Source of the DNA: Chryseobacterium sp. IHB B 17019 | Lineage (GTDB): Bacteria; Bacteroidota; Bacteroidia; Flavobacteriales; Weeksellaceae | Reading direction: 5' to 3' | Length of the DNA: 64,000 nt | Assembly: GCF_001456155.1 (NCBI RefSeq) | Contig: NZ_CP013293.1 | Coordinates: forward strand, 3,596,001-3,660,000 | Shown here: positions 50,858 to 59,812 of the stretch, in pieces | How the letters are laid out: every line of letters starts with the position of its first letter | Position numbering within the stretch: the stretch's first letter is position 1 | Notes under the pieces: model-generated | The model's input: only the letters and a program-made list of their open reading frames with translations | The model's database searches: none | What the model was told of the DNA's origin: nothing | Program-made: the position numbers and the translations under genes

Positions 50858-50891
50858 GAAATCTCTCAAAGTTTTGGGAGATTTTTTTGTT
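50858..50891 (+). terminator. Terminator after the tRNA pair
   Basis: AATCTC pairs with GAGATT across a 12-base loop, followed by seven T, right after the second tRNA. Confidence 0.75.
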
Positions 50892-50908
50892 GTAATAGTT
50901 GATCAATA

Positions 50909-51076
50909 TTACTTATTATGTCCGGGAGCATAATGCTTGGCAGATTTAGCTCCTGTCACTTTTTTTACCTGGCCTGGAGGAAGTCCGCGATTTCCATTAG
51001 ATTTTACAACAGGGACGCAGGAAATGACAAATAACCCTACCATTATAACGGCTCCTATCTTTTTTAGTGTTTTCAT
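50909..51076 (-). CDS. Small lipoprotein, 55 aa
   Basis: The minus strand from ATG 51076 reads MKTLKKIGAVIMVGLFVISC, then VPVVKSNGNRGLPPGQVKKV and TGAKSAKHYAPGHNK before TAA. The lipobox VISC gives Cys20. The mature peptide has only about 35 residues, with the motif GLPPGQVKKxTGxKSAKxYAPGHxK. I recall the same C-terminal motif in small Flavobacteriia lipoproteins, sometimes labelled quinol oxidase subunit 4, a name I would not trust. The function is unknown. It sits between the tRNA pair and the GT9 gene. Confidence 0.75.
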   Translation of the reverse strand: MKTLKKIGAVIMVGLFVISCVPVVKSNGNRGLPPGQVKKVTGAKSAKHYAPGHNK

Positions 51077-51146
51077 AATTCTTTTTTGTAAATATATTAA
51101 AATATTATGCCAATAAACACTAAGTTTTTATAACCAATTATTTAAA

Positions 51147-51178
51147 TTAAAAAAACCTCTCAAAATGAAAGGTCTTAA
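51147..51178 (-). terminator. Probable terminator after the GT9 gene
   Basis: On the minus strand, AGACCTTTCATTTTGAGAGG followed by TTTTTTT just past the GT9 stop; the stem is imperfect. Confidence 0.5.
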
Positions 51179-52146
51179 TTATAAATTTTTTCGACAATTT
51201 TTTGAATATTAAGCTCTTCCAGACAAGCCCAATCACCACGATAGCATTCCTTATCACCAAAAACAGAGCATGGCCTGCAGCTCAGATCCTTTACCTGAAC
51301 CACATTATCTTCACTTTGCCCGAAACCTAAAAATCCGGCAAACGGATGGGTCTGTCCCCAAATAGAGATGCATTTGGTCCCCACAAGGCTCGCTAAATGC
51401 ATATTGGCAGAATCCATGGAGATCATTAATTCCAGCTCAGAGATTTTGTTTAATTCTTCTATAAGGCTTAGTTTTCCCGACAAGCTTTCTGTGTTGGGAA
51501 TTTCACTAGCCCATTTTTCCAGCGTTTCGGTTTCTTGTTTTCCTCCTCCGAAAAAGTAGATTTTATGTCTTTTTGCAAGAATTCTTATCAATTCATAAGA
51601 TTTTTCGAGTGGAAGCATTTTTCCACGATGTTGCGCGAAAGGAGCGAAACCAATACCTTCCCTTTTGCCTGAAGCCGGCCTCAGCTCATGTGATAATTCA
51701 AATGTAAAGCCCATCTCACGGAAAACATCAGCGTAGCGCTCTACTGTTTTCTTTAGCTGGATTTTATTTAAATTCCATATATCCGTCAGGTGTTCTTTTT
51801 CTTCCTTTCCTTTATTGATTTTGAATACTTTAAGCCCTTTTCTTCGGTATATTTTATCTAAAATTTTTGTTCTGATCACATCGTGAAGATTGGCAATCAG
51901 ATCAGGATGAAATTCTTTAACTAGTTCATTCGCCAATCGCGTCAATCCAAAGAAACCCTTATATTCATCAAGGTCGATTCCTTTGAATATAACATTCGGA
52001 ATATCAGCAAATAAGCTTTCAAAATTCTTCCGGGAAACCATTACAATTTCCACATCAGGATTTTGTTCCAGAAACTCCCGGAACACAGGCGCTGTCATTG
52101 CAACATCACCAAAAGCAGAAAAACGATATGCTAAAATTCTTGTCAC
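51175..52146 (-). CDS. Glycosyltransferase family 9 (heptosyltransferase-like)
   Basis: A 323-residue GT-B enzyme. TRILAYRFSAFGDVAMTAPV at the start and SLIEELNKISELELMISMDS near residue 220, with ASLVGTKCISIWGQTHPFAG near 245, are the GT9 acceptor and ADP-sugar regions. It probably builds lipopolysaccharide or another surface glycan at the inner membrane's cytosolic face. Start is GTG 52146; no ATG fits before the conserved first strand. It begins two bases after the sufE stop, so co-transcription is likely. The acceptor is unknown. Confidence 0.88.
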   Translation of the reverse strand: MTRILAYRFSAFGDVAMTAPVFREFLEQNPDVEIVMVSRKNFESLFADIPNVIFKGIDLDEYKGFFGLTRLANELVKEFHPDLIANLHDVIRTKILDKIYRRKGLKVFKINKGKEEKEHLTDIWNLNKIQLKKTVERYADVFREMGFTFELSHELRPASGKREGIGFAPFAQHRGKMLPLEKSYELIRILAKRHKIYFFGGGKQETETLEKWASEIPNTESLSGKLSLIEELNKISELELMISMDSANMHLASLVGTKCISIWGQTHPFAGFLGFGQSEDNVVQVKDLSCRPCSVFGDKECYRGDWACLEELNIQKIVEKIYN

Positions 52147-52148
52147 AA

Positions 52149-52568
52149 CTACGATTTCAACTGATAAGCAACCGCGTAAAATTTGATTTGTTTTGTCATG
52201 GCCATCAATCCGTTGGCTCTTGAAGGCGAAAGAAATTCCTGCAACCCGATTTCTGAGATAAACTCGAAATCAGAATCTAAGATCTCCTGGGTAGAATGAC
52301 CGCTGTAGATGCTCACCAGCAAAGAAACGATTCCTTTCGGCAAAATACCGTCAGAATCTGCATTGAAAAACAGTTTTCCATCTTTGAATTCCGCATCAAT
52401 CCAAACTTTACTCTGGCAGCCTTTGATCAGGTTTTCATCAGTTTTCTTGTCCTCAGCAAGCCCTTTAAGCTCTTTTCCAAGGTCAATAATATACTCATAC
52501 TTTTGCTCCCAATCGTCAAGAAACGCAAATTCGTCGATTATTTCCTGCTGTTTTTCTTTAATGGTCAT
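52149..52568 (-). CDS. sufE: Cysteine desulfuration protein SufE
   Basis: A 139-residue SufE that takes sulfur from SufS for Fe-S cluster assembly. LIKGCQSKVWIDAEFKDGKL near residue 47 contains the sulfur-accepting Cys in the conserved GCQSKVW. The rest is the SufE/IscU alpha-beta fold ending RANGLMAMTKQIKFYAVAYQ. It is preceded by an exact TATCTTTG box at 52595-52588. The suf operon proper is not in the window. Confidence 0.95.
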   Translation of the reverse strand: MTIKEKQQEIIDEFAFLDDWEQKYEYIIDLGKELKGLAEDKKTDENLIKGCQSKVWIDAEFKDGKLFFNADSDGILPKGIVSLLVSIYSGHSTQEILDSDFEFISEIGLQEFLSPSRANGLMAMTKQIKFYAVAYQLKS

Positions 52569-52587
52569 TTTAACTAATTTCTTTCTG

Positions 52588-52595
52588 CAAAGATA
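52588..52595 (-). promoter_or_regulatory. -7 promoter box TATCTTTG for sufE
   Basis: An exact TAnnTTTG match 19 nt upstream of the sufE ATG. Confidence 0.55.
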
Positions 52596-52682
52596 CTAAA
52601 TTATGCTTTAGGCGGTAAGCTTTAGACGCTAAGCCAATTAATATAATCCATTATTAATTTGATTATCGCTTACTGTTATAGT

Positions 52683-53783
52683 TCACAACGAGGATGCTTT
52701 TTCAAAAACTTCAAGCAATTTGATTTCTTCATTTTCCCAGCAAAGTAAATTGCCGGCTTTTTCAAGCTCCGGTTGATAATTTTTTCTTCCTTTATTTAAA
52801 ACTGATTGAATAGCTGTTGCAATGGTTGCTGGTTGGTGATTTTTGATAATTTCACCAATGTCAAATTGTGATTTAATATTCTGCATTTCAGGAAGATCTG
52901 ACAATATTAATGGAACACGCGCCTGAATGCAATCCAGCACTTTATTAGGCAAAGAATAATAATAACTTTCGCCGCCATTTTCTTCAATGCTCATTCCGCA
53001 ATCGGCTGTTACCGTAATTTTCCGTAAATCCTCAGGTAATAATTTTCCTAAAAACTGAACTTTTTGTTGAAGATTTTCTTTAATCACCAATTCTTCATAT
53101 TCTCTTTTCTTTGGGCCATCACCTGCAATTTTAAAAATCACATTATTTAAATGATGCATAGCCAGAATTGCTTTATCAATTCCGCGAAATGGATTAATAA
53201 CCCCTTGATATAAAATAATTTTAGGGCTATTTTCAGGAATTTCAAGAGTAAAATCTGATTTTCTTGGCGAATTTTGAACAACAACAGGCTGAATTCCATA
53301 TTGTTTTTTAAACCAATTCGCGTACCCTGAACTTGCCGTAATCATGAATTTTATATTTGGAACTATTTTTTTTTCAAGATAACGCCATAATTTTTGTGAC
53401 ATTTTGCCTTGAATTGCCGGCATTTCGGAAAAAATTTCATGGCTATCAAAAATTAACGGAATATTTAATTTTTTTGATATTAAATAATTCGGAAGCAAAG
53501 CATCTAAATCATTGGCATGAAGAATTGTGTTTTTATCTGCTTTTTTCTTTAATTCATGGTATAATTTCCAGTTGAATTCAAAATAAGCAGTTTTTAAGCT
53601 TGTTGAAATTAATTTTATTCTTGAAAAAGGGTAAGGCCGCGACATTTTTCCACTTCCACCCCAGTCGTTTCCTATCAGTTCAACCTCATAACCATTCTTA
53701 TGCAAAGTGCTGCAAACCTTTTCTATACGCTGATCTGTACATAAATTACTGAAAGCGGAGGTAATAATTCTTTTTCTTTGCAT
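52683..53783 (-). CDS. Glycosyltransferase, GT4 family
   Basis: A 366-residue GT-B enzyme. N-terminal ITSAFSNLCTDQRIEKVCST and EIFSEMPAIQGKMSQKLWRY; C-terminal PKIILYQGVINPFRGIDKAI near residue 190, IAGDGPKKREYEELVIKENL near 222 and the EX7E region near DCGMSIEENGGESYYYSLPN. The donor sugar is unknown. Its ATG overlaps the preceding YgjV-like gene stop by one base (TAATG), so the two are translationally coupled. It is likely part of surface polysaccharide assembly with GT9. Confidence 0.88.
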   Translation of the reverse strand: MQRKRIITSAFSNLCTDQRIEKVCSTLHKNGYEVELIGNDWGGSGKMSRPYPFSRIKLISTSLKTAYFEFNWKLYHELKKKADKNTILHANDLDALLPNYLISKKLNIPLIFDSHEIFSEMPAIQGKMSQKLWRYLEKKIVPNIKFMITASSGYANWFKKQYGIQPVVVQNSPRKSDFTLEIPENSPKIILYQGVINPFRGIDKAILAMHHLNNVIFKIAGDGPKKREYEELVIKENLQQKVQFLGKLLPEDLRKITVTADCGMSIEENGGESYYYSLPNKVLDCIQARVPLILSDLPEMQNIKSQFDIGEIIKNHQPATIATAIQSVLNKGRKNYQPELEKAGNLLCWENEEIKLLEVFEKASSL

Positions 53784-54007
53784 TACTTCTTTTTATCCGC
53801 CAAAAGATGATACACCTGTATGAAGCAAATCAGTCCGTTCGGAATGATCACAGGCCAAAGCATTCCGCTGAAAACACCATAAATGACAAAACAGATACAG
53901 CCAACCATGTTGACAATTCTAATTTTTCTTACATCTTTCAATATAAAACTCAACACGATAAAAAGTGAAGCCGAATATCCGATATAAGTAGCAACGTTGG
54001 GGTTCAT
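53783..54007 (-). CDS. Small membrane protein, YgjV-like
   Basis: A 74-residue protein with two or three membrane segments: YIGYSASLFIVLSFILKDVR near residue 7 and VNMVGCICFVIYGVFSGMLW near 33. The pattern (SASLFIVLSF, then a basic turn, then ICFVIYG) resembles the YgjV/LBF membrane family, which is of unknown function. It is coupled to the GT4 gene downstream by a TAATG overlap. Confidence 0.75.
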   Translation of the reverse strand: MNPNVATYIGYSASLFIVLSFILKDVRKIRIVNMVGCICFVIYGVFSGMLWPVIIPNGLICFIQVYHLLADKKK

Positions 54008-54159
54008 GAGAGAAATTTAAAGGATAACAAACTTAATCATTTTCAATAAGATAATAAAATTTTTTCTGCCATAAAGTCATTTATTGGTTTTTGGTAAAAT
54101 ATTTGTAATTTAGATAATGGATAAACGGCAACGTTGCCTTTATTCTAATGAGATATATT

Positions 54160-56694
54160 ATGGATTATAAGTTTTCACAAGGTTTGAGCCAAGTGTTCAA
54201 ACAAAGCAAAAGCGAAGCTAAAAGGCTGAAAAGTGAATTTCTTAATACAGAACATCTACTTTTAGGTATTATAAAAACGGAAAACTCTGCAAAAGAAATC
54301 CTTCAAAACCTTAATGCGGATTTAACACAAATCAGAAGAAAAATTGAAACTCTAAATACAGCAAGTCTAAATCCTATTTCTGAGGAGGTTACTAATATTT
54401 CTTTCACTAAGATGGCGGATCACGCCGTTAAACGTGCGGAGCTGGAATGCAGACAATACAAAAGCAATGAGATTAATACCGTTCATTTGCTTCTGGGCAT
54501 TCTATATAAATATGAGGACCCTACTTCAAATATTTTAGGAGCTTACGACATTGATTATGAAGGAGTTTCAAGAGAGTATCAAACAATGCTTAAAAATTCC
54601 GGACAGGCGCCACAAATGAGTGCTTATGACGATGACGATGAAAGAGAGGAATTTGAGCAAATGAGGAAGCCAACAGGAAACTTAGGCTCTGCAAAAAGTA
54701 AAACTCCAACTTTGGACAACTTTGGTAGAGACTTAACTTCTTTGGCAAGGGATGGAAAACTGGACCCTGTAATCGGCCGTGAAAAAGAAATTGAGAGAGT
54801 TTCTCAGATCTTATCACGTAGAAAGAAAAACAATCCGCTTCTTATTGGGGAGCCTGGAGTTGGTAAATCTGCGATTGCGGAAGGGTTGGCTTTAAGAATT
54901 CAACAGAAAAAGGTTTCAAGAGTTCTTTACGGAAAACGTGTGATCACTTTGGATTTGGCGAGTTTAGTTGCCGGAACAAAATACCGTGGTCAGTTTGAAG
55001 AAAGAATGAAGGCCATCATGACCGAGTTGGAGAAAAACAGAGATGTCATCCTATTCATTGATGAGCTTCACACTATTGTTGGTGCAGGAAGTTCTACAGG
55101 AAGCTTAGATGCGTCAAATATGTTCAAACCAGCTTTGGCAAGAGGTGAAATCCAATGTATTGGTGCCACAACTCTGGATGAATACCGTCAATATATCGAA
55201 AAAGACGGTGCTTTAGAAAGAAGATTCCAGAAAGTGATGGTGGAACCGACTTCAATTGATGAAACCATTCAGATTTTAAATCAAATCAAAGATAAATACG
55301 AAGAACACCACAATGTAGTGTATACTGATGAAGCGATTTTAGCTTGTGTCAATTTGACATCTCGTTACATTACAGACCGTTTCTTACCGGACAAAGCGAT
55401 TGATGCGATGGACGAAGCCGGATCCCGTGTTTATATTAAAAACATGAAAGTTCCTACAGAAATCATTGATTTTGAAAAGAAAATTGAAGATATCAAGGAA
55501 TTAAAACAAAAAGCAGTAAAAGCTCAGGATTATCTTGAAGCAAGAAAACTGAAGGATGAAGAGGAAAGACTTCAAATGGAACTGAATGCTGCTCAGGACA
55601 AGTGGGACAAAGATGTAAAAGAGAAAAAAGAAACCGTAACGGAGGAAAATGTAGCGGAAGTGGTTTCTATGATGAGTGGAGTTCCGGTAACGAAAGTTGG
55701 TAAGAATGAGCTTGATAAATTAGCCCAAATGGACGGAAAACTGAACGGAAAAGTTATCGGTCAGGAAGATGCTGTGAAAAAGGTTGTTAAGGCAATCCAA
55801 AGAAACAGGGCCGGTCTTAAAGATCCGAACCGTCCGATCGGTACTTTCATTTTCTTAGGAACAACCGGTGTTGGTAAAACTGAGCTTGCGAAAGTAATGG
55901 CAAGAGAATTATTCGATTCTGACGAAGCTTTGATCAGAATTGATATGAGTGAATATATGGAAAAATTCGCGGTTTCAAGATTGGTTGGTGCGCCTCCGGG
56001 ATACGTTGGATACGAAGAAGGTGGACAATTAACGGAAGCTGTAAGAAGAAAACCTTATGCTGTGGTTCTCTTGGATGAGATTGAAAAAGCTCACCCTGAT
56101 GTATTCAACATTCTGTTGCAGATCTTGGACGAAGGACATGTTACAGACAGTTTAGGTAGAAAAATTGACTTTAGAAATACGATCATTATCCTTACTTCAA
56201 ACATCGGTACAAGAGATCTTAAAGATTTCGGAGATGGTGTAGGATTCGGAACTTCTGCGAAAAAGTCGAGCTCAGATACAAGAGCAAGAAGTACTATTGA
56301 AAATGCCCTTAAAAAAGCATTTGCTCCTGAGTTCCTGAACAGAATTGACGACATTGTAATTTTCAACTCTCTTGTACAAGACGATATCAAGAAAATTATT
56401 GATCTTGAATTGAATAAGCTGTACAGCAGATTAGAAAAATTAGGTTATAAAGTGGAATTAACTGAAGAAGCGAAAGACTTTATCTCTGAAAAAGGTTGGG
56501 ATAAAGACTTCGGGGCAAGACCATTGAAGCGTGCTATCCAGAAATATATTGAAGATTTATTGGCTGAAATGCTGGTAAACAAGCAATTAAATGAAGGAGA
56601 AACGATTGTTTTAGATGTTAATGAAGCGAAAGACGGCTTGGCCGGAAAAACTTCAAAAACTAAAAAGTCGGCGGAAAAGTCTTCTCAGTCTTAA
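54160..56694 (+). CDS. clpC: ATP-dependent Clp protease ATP-binding subunit ClpC
   Basis: An 844-residue Hsp100 unfoldase. The N-domain (about 1-150) has two ClpN repeats (FKQSKSEAKRLKSEFLNTEH, VKRAELECRQYKSNEINTVH). The first AAA+ has LIGEPGVGKSAIAEGLALRI near residue 232; the second has FLGTTGVGKTELAKVMAREL near 568. A UVR-like DYLEARKLKDEEERL coiled-coil lies between them near 460. It unfolds substrates for ClpP. The frame also opens at 54148 (MRYI), but MDYKFSQGLSQVF at 54160 is the conserved start. It is transcribed alone and ends in a clear hairpin. Confidence 0.95.
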   Translation: MDYKFSQGLSQVFKQSKSEAKRLKSEFLNTEHLLLGIIKTENSAKEILQNLNADLTQIRRKIETLNTASLNPISEEVTNISFTKMADHAVKRAELECRQYKSNEINTVHLLLGILYKYEDPTSNILGAYDIDYEGVSREYQTMLKNSGQAPQMSAYDDDDEREEFEQMRKPTGNLGSAKSKTPTLDNFGRDLTSLARDGKLDPVIGREKEIERVSQILSRRKKNNPLLIGEPGVGKSAIAEGLALRIQQKKVSRVLYGKRVITLDLASLVAGTKYRGQFEERMKAIMTELEKNRDVILFIDELHTIVGAGSSTGSLDASNMFKPALARGEIQCIGATTLDEYRQYIEKDGALERRFQKVMVEPTSIDETIQILNQIKDKYEEHHNVVYTDEAILACVNLTSRYITDRFLPDKAIDAMDEAGSRVYIKNMKVPTEIIDFEKKIEDIKELKQKAVKAQDYLEARKLKDEEERLQMELNAAQDKWDKDVKEKKETVTEENVAEVVSMMSGVPVTKVGKNELDKLAQMDGKLNGKVIGQEDAVKKVVKAIQRNRAGLKDPNRPIGTFIFLGTTGVGKTELAKVMARELFDSDEALIRIDMSEYMEKFAVSRLVGAPPGYVGYEEGGQLTEAVRRKPYAVVLLDEIEKAHPDVFNILLQILDEGHVTDSLGRKIDFRNTIIILTSNIGTRDLKDFGDGVGFGTSAKKSSSDTRARSTIENALKKAFAPEFLNRIDDIVIFNSLVQDDIKKIIDLELNKLYSRLEKLGYKVELTEEAKDFISEKGWDKDFGARPLKRAIQKYIEDLLAEMLVNKQLNEGETIVLDVNEAKDGLAGKTSKTKKSAEKSSQS

Positions 56695-56712
56695 ACAAAT
56701 AATTTAATATAA

Positions 56713-56747
56713 ATAAAAGCATCGGGAGTTTTCTCGATGCTTTTTTA
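56713..56747 (+). terminator. Terminator after clpC
   Basis: AAAAGCATCG ... CGATGCTTTT with an inner GAG/CTC pairing and a T run. Confidence 0.75.
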
Positions 56748-56841
56748 TTTTAATTTTAACTATTTTTTAATCACGGATTACTCTGATTACAAAGATGTTC
56801 GTGTTTTTATTTTTGAAAACATTTGTGTTAATTGTGTTTAA

Positions 56842-57369
56842 TTAAAGCCCCACCACAAAACCAATACTAGGAACCAAACCACTGGAAAAAACACTTTCGT
56901 TTTCTTTCCATAGAACATTATACATAATTCCCAGCTGCATGTAGGAATTATTCCCTATTCTCTGCATATAACCGCCTCCGAGATATAGAGCATCTTCATC
57001 CGTATTCATTTTATAATCGTAAAATTTGTCTTTATAATTGATAAAATAATGCTGATAATTAGCACTTAAATAAAACGTCCTTGCAATATAATAATTCAAA
57101 AAAGGGCCAACACCAAGCATGGTAGATCTGTAATAATCAGAAGTCTGCCAGGAAATGCTTCCCGCTATTCCACCTTCAAGATCATCCGTAAGCCTGTAAC
57201 CTACTCTGGGTGAAGCGGATAAGTAAAAAGCGCTGTTACTTCCAAAACCAACCCCAATTCCACCTCCGAAGGTCCATTTGTTGTTGTTCTGCGGCGTTGC
57301 ACCTACCGAAACCTGGGAAAATACTGATCCTGAAATCATGAGTATCAACGGAATAATAAATTTTTTCAT
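56842..57369 (-). CDS. Outer-membrane beta-barrel protein (OmpW/PorT-like size)
   Basis: A 175-residue protein with signal peptide MKKFIIPLILMISGSVFSQV; the longer frame from 57387 adds MIKTIF and is not preferred. The mature chain alternates hydrophobic and polar residues in eight likely strands (WTFGGGIGVGFGSNSAFYLS, YRLTDDLEGGIAGSISWQTS, YYIARTFYLSANYQHYFINY) and ends in a hydrophobic strand PSIGFVVGL, as small outer-membrane barrels do. The role is unknown. Divergent from mnmA. Confidence 0.8.
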   Translation of the reverse strand: MKKFIIPLILMISGSVFSQVSVGATPQNNNKWTFGGGIGVGFGSNSAFYLSASPRVGYRLTDDLEGGIAGSISWQTSDYYRSTMLGVGPFLNYYIARTFYLSANYQHYFINYKDKFYDYKMNTDEDALYLGGGYMQRIGNNSYMQLGIMYNVLWKENESVFSSGLVPSIGFVVGL

Positions 57370-57425
57370 AAATATTGTTTTTATCAATGCTAAAAATATG
57401 ATTTTTTTACGAATTTTTTTAATTG

Positions 57426-57433
57426 TATTTTTG
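57426..57433 (+). promoter_or_regulatory. -7 promoter box TATTTTTG for mnmA
   Basis: An exact TAnnTTTG match inside the longer open frame. A start at 57423 would precede the box, so ATG 57483 is the expected start, with a leader of about 45 nt. Confidence 0.6.
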
Positions 57434-57482
57434 CCGGATCAAACTAAGAACTCCCGTTAAGAGTTTCGTAAAATTGAATACA

Positions 57483-58670
57483 ATGAAAGTAGTAGTAGGA
57501 TTATCTGGAGGTGTAGATTCCAGTGTTACAGCATATTTGCTGCAGCAACAAGGCCATGAAGTCGTGGCTTTATTTATGAGAAACTGGAACGATGCGTCCG
57601 TGACATTAGAAGATGAGTGCCCCTGGATAGAGGATAGCAATGATGCTTTAATGGTGGCCCAGAAATTGGGAATTCCGTTTCAGGTGATTGATATGAGCGA
57701 TCTTTATAAGGAACGGATCGTTGATTATATGTTCGACGAATATCAGAAAGGAAGAACCCCGAATCCGGATGTTTTGTGTAACAGAGAAGTAAAATTTGAT
57801 GTTTTTATGAAAACGGCGATGTCTTTGGGTGCAGATAAGGTGGCGACAGGACATTATGCGCAGGTAACCTCAACTTTCGACGAAAATGGTAAAGAAATTT
57901 TCCACCTTTTGGCAGGAAAAGATAACAATAAAGACCAGTCTTATTTTTTGTGTCAATTATCTCAGGATCAATTATCTAAAGCATTATTTCCGATTGGTGA
58001 ACTGACAAAACCTGAAGTAAGAGAAATTGCAAAGGAAATTGGGTTGGTGACGGCTGATAAAAAAGATTCCCAGGGATTGTGTTTTATCGGGAAAGTGAGT
58101 CTTCCACAGTTTTTGCAACAGCAATTGGTTCCAAAAGAAGGCGAAATTGTAGAAATCTTTAAAGATTCTCCACTTTTTGGGCAAGAAATACCTCAATTTT
58201 CTTCAAAAGAAGAAGAGCTGGAATTTTTAAGCAAGAAAATTAATTATAAAAAATCCGACGGAAAAGTAATCGGCAAGCATCAGGGAGCCCAATTTTTTAC
58301 GATCGGACAAAGCAAGGGATTAGGAATCGGCGGACACAAGGAAAGCTGCTTTATCGTTTCCAGAGATATGGAAAATAATATTCTTTTCGTAGGAGAAGGG
58401 CATCAGTTTCCGGGACTTTTGAAAAGGGCTTTAAAGATTGATAATTCTGAGCTTCATTGGGTTCGTGAAGATTTAAGACTGAAAAATGGCGAATCTATGG
58501 AGGTAATGGCGAGATTCAGGTACAGACAGCCATTACAGAAAGCAACACTGCATCAGTTTGAAAACGCTTTTTATATTGAGTTTGAAGAAGCTCAGTCTGC
58601 CATTGCGGAAGGGCAGTTTGCGGCTTGGTATGACGGTGAAGAGCTTTTGGGAAGCGGGGTTATTTCATAA
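57483..58670 (+). CDS. mnmA: tRNA-specific 2-thiouridylase MnmA
   Basis: It thiolates U34 of tRNA-Lys, -Glu and -Gln using sulfur relayed from cysteine desulfurase. 395 residues. [20 protein letters not shown] is the PP-loop. [20 protein letters not shown] near residue 95 has the first catalytic Cys, [20 protein letters not shown] near 188 the second. An insertion of about 25 residues near 225-255 ([20 protein letters not shown]) is also seen in other Bacteroidota members, as I recall. The C-terminal barrel ends at [10 protein letters not shown]. Transcribed alone, divergent from the barrel gene. Confidence 0.96.
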   Translation: MKVVVGLSGGVDSSVTAYLLQQQGHEVVALFMRNWNDASVTLEDECPWIEDSNDALMVAQKLGIPFQVIDMSDLYKERIVDYMFDEYQKGRTPNPDVLCNREVKFDVFMKTAMSLGADKVATGHYAQVTSTFDENGKEIFHLLAGKDNNKDQSYFLCQLSQDQLSKALFPIGELTKPEVREIAKEIGLVTADKKDSQGLCFIGKVSLPQFLQQQLVPKEGEIVEIFKDSPLFGQEIPQFSSKEEELEFLSKKINYKKSDGKVIGKHQGAQFFTIGQSKGLGIGGHKESCFIVSRDMENNILFVGEGHQFPGLLKRALKIDNSELHWVREDLRLKNGESMEVMARFRYRQPLQKATLHQFENAFYIEFEEAQSAIAEGQFAAWYDGEELLGSGVIS

Positions 58671-58741
58671 TTTTAAAATTTTTCTGTAACATATTTTGAA
58701 TTGATATACTTACTTGGTATAACAATTAAAAAATATTAATT

Positions 58742-58948
58742 ATGAAAGCTACTTTAAAAAAACAGTACATCATTACTAACCAAGTATTAATTGCTTTAGT
58801 ATCTGCCGTTTTCGGGTATAATCTTTATCAGGCGATTGCAAATCCTGAAAAATCACATTTAATATTAAGTATTATTCTATTGGCAATTACCTGCTATGTA
58901 TGCAAAGAATACGGTTATAAAACGACCAAAGAAAAAGAAGAGAATTAA
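58742..58948 (+). CDS. Small membrane protein, 68 aa
   Basis: Two membrane segments: VLIALVSAVFGYNLYQAI near residue 16 and ILSIILLAITCYVCKEYGY near 42; a basic N-terminus and an acidic/basic tail KTTKEKEEN. No family is recognised. A strong hairpin terminator follows its stop. The plus-strand position after mnmA, with a 70-base gap, suggests its own promoter. Confidence 0.65.
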   Translation: MKATLKKQYIITNQVLIALVSAVFGYNLYQAIANPEKSHLILSIILLAITCYVCKEYGYKTTKEKEEN

Positions 58949-58966
58949 ATAGTCCTGATGAACATA

Positions 58967-59002
58967 AAGCCCGAAACAAAAGATTGTTTCGGGCTTATTT
59001 TT
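58967..59002. terminator. Strong bidirectional hairpin terminator
   Basis: A 13-bp perfect stem AAGCCCGAAACAA (58967-58979) with TTGTTTCGGGCTT (58984-58996) and a four-base loop, then T runs. It separates the 68-aa gene from the convergent DUF4249 operon. Confidence 0.85.
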
Positions 59003-59031
59003 TGAATTATTTGAATAAATTAATCTATATT

Positions 59032-59808
59032 TTATTCAATAATTATAGTCTTCGTTGAAGTTGTGTGTGCTGAAAAATACCCTAATGCGCCATTACTGAA
59101 ATTCCCTATAGGATTGATTGGAGATAAAGTTTCGCCATTATTTTCAAAGCTGGCCTGAGGAAGATCTTTAAAATAATTGTAAACTTGCTTGTCAATACAC
59201 TGCATTTCAACTAATACCGTATCCTTTTCTTTAAACCCTCTGGAAAGTGGTTTGGAGTTAACCTGTCCATCTTGTCCTTCATCAGATATTGGGGTGTAGC
59301 TAAAATATTCACCATCATTTACCTGGCTTTTGAAAAAGTAATAATTTTCCTGAGCAGCGGGATCAGTAAATAAAGGAATCAAGCCTTTTCTGTACTCATC
59401 ATAAATGTAAATCATCTGTTGCTTCAACCCACTAAATTCTACATATTCAGGCATTTTACTGGTTGCTTTATAGGTATTTCCTTCCACGGTTACGGACAGC
59501 GTATAAGTATCACCATAATGGGTGTGGAAATTAATTGTCTGATAGGTCCCATCTTCATCATATACCAGAGTTTCTGTCTGCCCGTTTTGATCGCTGATAA
59601 CAACCTTGGCATATTCTATGAAATTTTCTCCGCTTCCGTCAAAAAACTTTGTGGATTTCGTTACTTTTACATAATAAGGCCCGGCTTCATCTGTTATATT
59701 ACCTTCAATCACTACTTTACCGCTCATGTCATCCAGGGCAATTTCGTTCTCACAGTTTACTAAAAGAATTAATAAAGAGAAGAAAATTAAAATTTTATTT
59801 TTTTTCAT
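59032..59808 (-). CDS. DUF4249-family lipoprotein, TonB-receptor partner
   Basis: A 258-residue lipoprotein; ILIFFSLLILLVNCENEIAL has a lipobox with Cys19. GKVVIEGNITDEAGPYYVKV near residue 31 is the typical DUF4249 opening; the C-terminus NPIGNFSNGALGYFSAHTTS is the family's closing motif. The gene starts four bases after the stop of the TonB-dependent receptor, so they form one operon. By analogy with SusD-like partners it may help capture a substrate at the cell surface, but no substrate is known. A related C-terminal fragment occurs at 62741-62940. Confidence 0.85.
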   Translation of the reverse strand: MKKNKILIFFSLLILLVNCENEIALDDMSGKVVIEGNITDEAGPYYVKVTKSTKFFDGSGENFIEYAKVVISDQNGQTETLVYDEDGTYQTINFHTHYGDTYTLSVTVEGNTYKATSKMPEYVEFSGLKQQMIYIYDEYRKGLIPLFTDPAAQENYYFFKSQVNDGEYFSYTPISDEGQDGQVNSKPLSRGFKEKDTVLVEMQCIDKQVYNYFKDLPQASFENNGETLSPINPIGNFSNGALGYFSAHTTSTKTIIIE

Positions 59809-59812
59809 TGGT

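Noticed and set aside
50688..50933. 81-codon frame running through the two tRNA genes
   Set aside because: It translates the duplicated tRNA sequence twice (the repeated FTPRGSGVRIPQDP), a well-known artefact of tRNA repeats.
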